A stretch of 17,594 nucleotides of DNA from Christensenella sp. UBA3798 (GTDB taxonomy: Bacteria > Bacillota > Clostridia > Christensenellales > CAG-1252): assembly GCA_002368735.1 (NCBI GenBank), contig DFEQ01000072.1:1-17594 (forward strand). Reading direction: 5' to 3'. The notes under the pieces are model-generated. The model made no database searches and was not told the origin of the DNA. It saw only the letters and a program-made list of their open reading frames with translations. The position numbers were made by a program, and so were the translations under genes. This document shows positions 12,939-17,594 of the stretch, one piece after another (position 1 is the stretch's first letter; each line of letters begins with the position of its first letter).

Positions 12939-12971
12939 TATAAGATAGAAAAACGAACAAGGAGCGACAGT

Positions 12972-14279
12972 ATGATTTGGTCAAAGAACGAAACTCTCGA
13001 AAGAAGCGAGATCGAAAAGATCCAGCTCGAGCGTCTGCAGGAGACGGTGCATCGCGTCTATGAGAAGGTGCCCGCCTACCGCAAGAAGATGGACGCCGCA
13101 GGCGTGAAGCCCGAGGACATCAAGACGCTTGCCGACCTCGCGAAACTCCCCTTCACCACGAAGGAAGATCTGCGTGACAATTACCCCTTTGGGCTCTTTG
13201 CGGTGCCTAAGAAGGATCTCGTGCGCGTGCACGCCTCTTCGGGTACGACGGGCAAGCCCACCGTGGTGGGCTATACGAGGAAAGACCTCGAAACTTGGAC
13301 GGAATGCGTGACGCGTATCGCCGTGATGGGCGGAGCGACGCCCGAGGATATGGCGCAGATCTGCTTTGGCTACGGTATGTTTACGGGCGCTCTCGGCTTG
13401 CACTACGGACTCGAGAACCTCGGCGCGACCATCGTGCCTTCCTCGACGGGAAACAGCGAGAAGCAGATCATGTTTATGAAGGACTTCGAGACCACCCTCC
13501 TCGTGGCGACTCCCTCCTACGCTCTCCGCCTCGCCGAAGTGGCGAATGAGATGGGCGTGGATATCAAGAAGGATCTCAAGGTGCGTATCGCCCTCGTGGG
13601 TAGCGAACTTTTGACCGAAGCGATGCGCGAGGAGATGCATAAGGTGTGGGGCGACAACGTCCTCGTCACCAGCAATTACGGCATGAGCGAACTCATGGGT
13701 CCCGGCGTGTCGGGCGAGTGCGAATACCTAAACGGTATGCACATCAACGAGGACTTCTTTATCCCCGAGATCATCGACAGCAAGACGGGGGAGGTGCTCC
13801 CCGCAGGCTCCAAGGGCGAGCTCGTCGTGACCTGCATCTATAAGGAGGCATTGCCCCTCATCCGCTATCGCACCAAGGACGTGACCCGTTTGATGTACGA
13901 AAAGTGCAAGTGCGGCAGGACGACCTGCCGTATGGAGAACCTTGACGGCAGAACGGACGATATGCTGAAGATCCGCGGCGTGAACGTCTTCCCGGGACAG
14001 ATCGAGGAGGTGCTCCTCCATACCGAGGGCATCGGACCGCACTACGAGATCGTCGTGACGCGCGAGGGTCACTCGGATAAACTGGAGATCCGCGTGGAGC
14101 TTTTAAAGGCGACCGACGACTATAAAGAACTCAAGGCTATCGAATCCGCCATCAAGGCGAAGCTGCGCGTGGTGCTGGGCTTGGACGCCAAGATCAGCTT
14201 GGTATCCCCCAATACCATCCAGCGCTTTGAAGGAAAGGCGAAGAGGATCAGAGACTTGCGCAACAAGGAGGGAGTATGA
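12972..14279 (+). CDS. paaK: Phenylacetate-CoA ligase family enzyme, copy 1
   Basis: This 435-residue protein is full length for the PaaK family (about 430). It forms aryl-acetyl-CoA from an aryl acid, ATP and CoA through an adenylate. Visible motifs: P-loop HASSGTTGKPTVVGYT (87-102), NYGMSE (235-240), adenylate-binding IRYRTKD (297-303), hinge RGVNVFPGQIEE (335-346) and the C-terminal GKAKR (421-425) that carries the candidate catalytic lysine. A C-x-C-GRTTC segment (312-319) resembles the family's cysteine cluster. AAGGAG precedes the start. The stop overlaps the iorA start by four bases (ATGA), so translation is coupled. The acid could be phenylacetate, indoleacetate or 4-hydroxyphenylacetate. 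Confidence 0.92.
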   Translation: MIWSKNETLERSEIEKIQLERLQETVHRVYEKVPAYRKKMDAAGVKPEDIKTLADLAKLPFTTKEDLRDNYPFGLFAVPKKDLVRVHASSGTTGKPTVVGYTRKDLETWTECVTRIAVMGGATPEDMAQICFGYGMFTGALGLHYGLENLGATIVPSSTGNSEKQIMFMKDFETTLLVATPSYALRLAEVANEMGVDIKKDLKVRIALVGSELLTEAMREEMHKVWGDNVLVTSNYGMSELMGPGVSGECEYLNGMHINEDFFIPEIIDSKTGEVLPAGSKGELVVTCIYKEALPLIRYRTKDVTRLMYEKCKCGRTTCRMENLDGRTDDMLKIRGVNVFPGQIEEVLLHTEGIGPHYEIVVTREGHSDKLEIRVELLKATDDYKELKAIESAIKAKLRVVLGLDAKISLVSPNTIQRFEGKAKRIRDLRNKEGV

Positions 14280-16015
14280 AGAAATTACTATTAGGCAACG
14301 AAGCCATCGCGCGCGGCGCATACGAAGCGGGCGTCAAGGTCTCTTCGGCATATCCCGGCACCCCCAGTACCGAGATCAGCGAGACGATAGCAAAGTATAA
14401 CGAAGTTTACGCCGAATGGGCGCCCAACGAGAAGGTGGCGGCGGAGGTCGCCATCGGCGCGTCCATCAGCGGCGTGAGGAGTATGTGCTGTATGAAGCAC
14501 GTCGGACTCAACGTGGCGGCGGACCCCCTGTTCACCTGTTCCTACACGGGTGTGGGCGGCGGACTCGTCGCGGTGGTCGCGGACGACCCCGGTCTCTATA
14601 GCTCGCAGAACGAGCAGGACACCCGCTTGATCGGCAGGGCGGCGATGATCCCCGTCATCGAGCCGTCGGACAGCGCCGAGGCGAAGGAATTCACGAAGCG
14701 CGCTTTTGAGCTCAGCGAAAAGTACGACACCCCCATCATCCTGCGCACCACCACGAGGCTCTCGCACTCGCAGGGCATCGTGGAGCTTGAATACCGCACC
14801 GAAGTGGAGGACAAGCCCTACGAGAAGCGCATCGACAAGTACGTGATGATGCCGGGCATGGCGAAGAAGCGTCACCTCTACGTCGAGGACCGCTTAAAGC
14901 GTATGGCGGCGGACCTCGCCAAGGACCCCATCAACCGCATCGAATACGGCGACAAGAAGGTGGGCTTCATCACGAGCGGCATCGCCTATCAGTACGTCAA
15001 GGAGGCTATGCCCGAGGCTTCGGTCTTGAAGCTCGGACTGTTGAACCCCCTCCCCGACGATATCATCCGCGAGTTTGCGGCAAACGTCGAGACCATCTAC
15101 GTCTTTGAGGAATTAGAGCCCCTCATCGAGGAGCACGTCCGCGCGATGGGCATCAAGGTCATCGGCAAGGAGATCTTCACCCGTCAAGGGGAATACAGCG
15201 CCAACCTCCTTCGTAAAGCCGTGCTCGGCAAGGCGGACTACGAGGCGCCGATGGCGGGTCTTCCCGCTCGTCCTCCCGTGCTCTGCCCGGGCTGCCCGCA
15301 TAGGAGCGTCTTCTCGGTCATGAAGAAGCTGAAACTCCACGTGATAGGCGACATTGGTTGCTACACCCTCGGCGCTGTCCCGCCCGTTTCGGTCATCGAG
15401 ACCACCATCTGTATGGGCAGTAGCATCTCCACCCTGCACGGCGTAGAGAAGGCGAAGGGCAAGGACTACATCAAGAACTGGGTGTGCGTCATCGGCGACA
15501 GCACCTTCCTGCATACCGGCGTCAACAGCCTCATCAACTCGGCGTATAACGGCTCCACCGGCACCGTCGTGATCCTCGACAACAGGACGACGGGCATGAC
15601 GGGACATCAGGAGCACGCCGCTACGGGCAAAAACCTGAAGGGCGAGCCCGCTCCCGCGATCGACCTCGTCGAGCTCTGCCACGCGATCGGCGTGAAGAGA
15701 GTGACCACGGTGAACGCCTTTGACCGCGAGGAGCTGACCGAAGTCTTAAAGAAGGAGACCCAGACCGAGGAGTTATCCGTCGTTATCTGCAAGGCCCCCT
15801 GTGCCCTTTTGAAGGGTCAGGTCTTCCCTTACAAGGTCTTCGTGGACAGTGAAAAATGCATCGGCTGCGGCGCCTGCATCACCTGCGGCTGCCCCGCGCT
15901 TTCCAAGGAGGGAAAGACGGCGAAGGTCAACCCCGAAATGTGTAACGGCTGCGGGCTGTGCGCGTCCTTCTGCAAGTTCGGCGCGCTTGAAAAGAGGGAG
16001 GTAGTGAAGAAATGA
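14276..16015 (+). CDS. iorA: Indolepyruvate:ferredoxin oxidoreductase, alpha subunit
   Basis: The 579-residue subunit carries the pyrimidine- and TPP-binding domains and the electron-transfer domain. With IorB it catalyses, reversibly, aryl pyruvate + CoA + oxidised ferredoxin to aryl-acetyl-CoA + CO2 + reduced ferredoxin. Motifs: SSAYPGTPSTEI (23-34), CPGCPHR (337-343), the TPP/Mg region GDSTFLHTGVNSLINS (407-422) with N436, and a ferredoxin tail with C528, C531, C534, C537, C539 and C556, C559, C562, C566 for two [4Fe-4S] clusters. The length is slightly short of many homologues (about 600) but all blocks are present. It overlaps both neighbours by ATGA and lies between two paaK copies. Confidence 0.95.
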   Translation: MKKLLLGNEAIARGAYEAGVKVSSAYPGTPSTEISETIAKYNEVYAEWAPNEKVAAEVAIGASISGVRSMCCMKHVGLNVAADPLFTCSYTGVGGGLVAVVADDPGLYSSQNEQDTRLIGRAAMIPVIEPSDSAEAKEFTKRAFELSEKYDTPIILRTTTRLSHSQGIVELEYRTEVEDKPYEKRIDKYVMMPGMAKKRHLYVEDRLKRMAADLAKDPINRIEYGDKKVGFITSGIAYQYVKEAMPEASVLKLGLLNPLPDDIIREFAANVETIYVFEELEPLIEEHVRAMGIKVIGKEIFTRQGEYSANLLRKAVLGKADYEAPMAGLPARPPVLCPGCPHRSVFSVMKKLKLHVIGDIGCYTLGAVPPVSVIETTICMGSSISTLHGVEKAKGKDYIKNWVCVIGDSTFLHTGVNSLINSAYNGSTGTVVILDNRTTGMTGHQEHAATGKNLKGEPAPAIDLVELCHAIGVKRVTTVNAFDREELTEVLKKETQTEELSVVICKAPCALLKGQVFPYKVFVDSEKCIGCGACITCGCPALSKEGKTAKVNPEMCNGCGLCASFCKFGALEKREVVKK

Positions 16016-16578
16016 GTACGAATATAATGATCGTCGGCGTGGGCGGGCAGGGTACCCTCCTCACCAGCCGTATTTTGGGCGGCATCGCCATCGAAAAAGG
16101 CTACGACGTCAAGCTCTCCGAGGTGCACGGCATGGCGCAACGCGGCGGCAGCGTGGTCACCTTCGTGCGCTACGGCGACTGCGTGCGCGAGCCCATCGTG
16201 GAAGAGGGACAGGCGGACGTCCTCATCGCTTTCGAGCGCTTGGAAGCGGCGCGCTATCACCACTTTTTGAAGCCGGGCGGCGTGATGATCGTCAACGACG
16301 TCATGATCGAGCCAATCACGGTGATCGCGGGCGCGGCGACCTATCCGACCGACGTGTTGGATAGCCTCGAGGGAAAATATAAGATCGTCAAAGTGGACGC
16401 AAACAAGATCGCTGCAGAGGTCGGCAATCAGCGCGTTTTCAATACCGTGGTACTCGGCGTCGCGGCGCGTCATATGGACGTGGAGAAGGAGATTTGGCTC
16501 AAAGTGATCGAGAATACCGTCCCGCCGAAGACAGTGGAGATCAATAAAAAGGCATTCTTGACGGGACTCGGCGAATAA
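16012..16578 (+). CDS. iorB: Indolepyruvate:ferredoxin oxidoreductase, beta subunit
   Basis: This 188-residue protein is a pyruvate/ketoisovalerate oxidoreductase gamma-type domain. It begins MSTNIMIVGVGGQGTLLTSR and has the family segment SEVHGMAQRGGSVVTFVRYG, where the oxidoreductase subunits contact each other and CoA. The length is typical for IorB. It forms the heteromeric enzyme with IorA, whose stop it overlaps by four bases (ATGA). A second paaK follows after 12 bases with its own ribosome site. Confidence 0.95.
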   Translation: MSTNIMIVGVGGQGTLLTSRILGGIAIEKGYDVKLSEVHGMAQRGGSVVTFVRYGDCVREPIVEEGQADVLIAFERLEAARYHHFLKPGGVMIVNDVMIEPITVIAGAATYPTDVLDSLEGKYKIVKVDANKIAAEVGNQRVFNTVVLGVAARHMDVEKEIWLKVIENTVPPKTVEINKKAFLTGLGE

Positions 16579-16590
16579 AAGGAGAAAAGT

Positions 16591-17594
16591 ATGATTTGGA
16601 ATGAAAAGATGGAGACGATGAGCCGCGAGGAAATGCGCGCGCTCCAGTCCGAACGCCTCGTCGCGACGGTCAAGAGGGTGTATGAAAACGTCCCCGCCTA
16701 CCGCGCGAAGATGGACGCCATCGGGCTCAGCCCCGAGGATATCAAGAGCGTGGACGACCTCGTGAAGCTCCCCTTTACCACCAAGGCGGACCTTAGGGAC
16801 AATTACCCCTTCGGGCTCTTTGCCGTTCCGCAGGACGACATCGTGCGCGTACACGCCTCCTCCGGCACCACCGGCAAGCCCACCGTTGTGGGCTATACCG
16901 CCAAGGATATCGAGATGTGGTCGGAGTGCGTCGCTCGCTGTATGACGATGGCGGGGATCACCAAGAAGGACATCATCCAGGTCGCTTACGGCTACGGACT
17001 CTTTACGGGCGGCCTCGGCGCGCACTACGGCGCGGAGTACATCGGCGCCACCACCGTCCCGATGAGCACCGGTAACACGCAGAAGCTCGTCACCCTGATG
17101 AAGGACTTCGGCGCAACGGCGATCGCTTGTACTCCCTCCTACCTCCTGCATATCTCGGAGGTCTTGAAGGAGAGCGGCGAGGTGGATGATATCAAGCTCA
17201 AAGCCGCGATCTGCGGTGCGGAGCCTTGGACGGAGGAGATGCGCCTCCAAATCGAAAAAAATCTCAATATCCACGCCCACGACATCTACGGCTTGTCCGA
17301 GGTCATGGGACCGGGCGTCGCCTGTGACTGCGAGTATCACGAAGGATTGCACGTCTGCGAGGACTATTTCATTCCCGAGATCATCTCGCCGACCACACTG
17401 GAGCCCCTTCCCGAAGGGGAAACGGGCGAACTGGTCTTCACCACCATCTCCAAGGAGGGTCTCCCCCTCATCCGCTACAGAACGCGCGACCTCACGTCCA
17501 TCAACTACGGCAAGTGCAAGTGCGGCAGGACGACCTGCCGTATCAGCCGTTTCAAGGGACGCTCGGACGATATGCTGATCATCCGCGGCGTCAA
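16591..17594 (+). CDS. paaK: Phenylacetate-CoA ligase family enzyme, copy 2 (cut by window end)
   Basis: The first 334 codons are present; the C-terminal lid domain lies beyond the window. GGAG precedes the ATG at 16591. It begins MIWNEKMETMSREEMRALQS and carries HASSGTTGKPTVVGYT, IYGLSE, PLIRYRTRD, C-x-C-GRTTC and the start of the hinge RGVN. It is clearly paralogous to copy 1: the segment from LPFTTK through DNYPFGLFAVP is nearly identical. It differs in the substrate-side region (MCMTMAGITKKD-like and VPMSTGNTQKL versus VPSSTGNSEKQ segments), so the two copies may prefer different aryl acids. It should be co-transcribed with iorAB. Confidence 0.9.
   Translation, partial: MIWNEKMETMSREEMRALQSERLVATVKRVYENVPAYRAKMDAIGLSPEDIKSVDDLVKLPFTTKADLRDNYPFGLFAVPQDDIVRVHASSGTTGKPTVVGYTAKDIEMWSECVARCMTMAGITKKDIIQVAYGYGLFTGGLGAHYGAEYIGATTVPMSTGNTQKLVTLMKDFGATAIACTPSYLLHISEVLKESGEVDDIKLKAAICGAEPWTEEMRLQIEKNLNIHAHDIYGLSEVMGPGVACDCEYHEGLHVCEDYFIPEIISPTTLEPLPEGETGELVFTTISKEGLPLIRYRTRDLTSINYGKCKCGRTTCRISRFKGRSDDMLIIRGV

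Noticed and set aside
11761..12984. Minus-strand 407-codon open frame opposite the symporter
   Set aside because: It is an antisense shadow rich in Asp, His and Arg. The plus-strand symporter has all family motifs.
15829..17352. Minus-strand 507-codon open frame opposite iorA, iorB and the second paaK
   Set aside because: It spans three confidently identified genes with tight ATGA overlaps and shows no domain of its own.

Overview
The window looks like chromosomal DNA from an anaerobic, GC-moderate member of the Clostridia (Firmicutes), probably an uncultured gut lineage. The signs are rubredoxin and flavodoxin electron carriers, a ferredoxin-dependent indolepyruvate oxidoreductase, consensus sigma-A promoters (TTGACA/TATAAT), strong GGAGG ribosome sites, RlmH, and a tRNA-Thr end with encoded CCA. 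I cannot place it to genus from sequence alone.

Layout. (1) Positions 1-787 hold no convincing protein gene. There is the 3' tip of a tRNA-Thr with its terminator, an ordered array of small palindromes, a structured stretch, a second tRNA-Thr 3' fragment with its own terminator, and a second palindrome array of the same plan. A small SHOCT-like gene follows (788-961, minus); I see nothing further in 682-787. (2) 1102-2540 (minus) is a two-gene redox operon: a metallo-beta-lactamase-rubredoxin fusion and a flavodoxin. (3) 2817-5288 (plus) encodes a large HTH/AAA+ protein of the CbxX/CfqX type, ending at a terminator shared with the convergent genes. (4) 5334-6478 (minus) holds rlmH and two small genes.

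(5) 6521-11096 (minus) is the most interesting part: a compact six-gene operon that reads as an unrecognised RiPP-type (ribosomally made, modified peptide) system. In transcription order it has an HExxH metallopeptidase-like protein, two tandem short peptides that share the core VHSYSETFH...DYSDS-x-CCC, a DUF5685-like protein, a radical SAM/SPASM enzyme, and a membrane protein that fuses a phytol/dolichol-kinase-like half to a DUF92 (phytyl-phosphate-kinase-like) half. The last four genes overlap or nearly touch, and a consensus promoter precedes the first gene. The peptides end in three cysteines, and an enzyme that could make a prenyl diphosphate sits beside them, so isoprenoid attachment to the C-terminal cysteines is a testable idea, though no prenyltransferase is identified. 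No exporter is visible in the window.

(6) 11317-17594 (plus), divergent from the peptide operon, carries a sodium:solute symporter, a phenylacetate-CoA ligase (paaK), iorA, iorB and a second paaK cut by the window end. Together these suggest uptake and activation of aryl acids and their interconversion with aryl pyruvates through IorAB: either reductive assimilation of arylacetates into aromatic amino acids or the reverse, fermentative direction.
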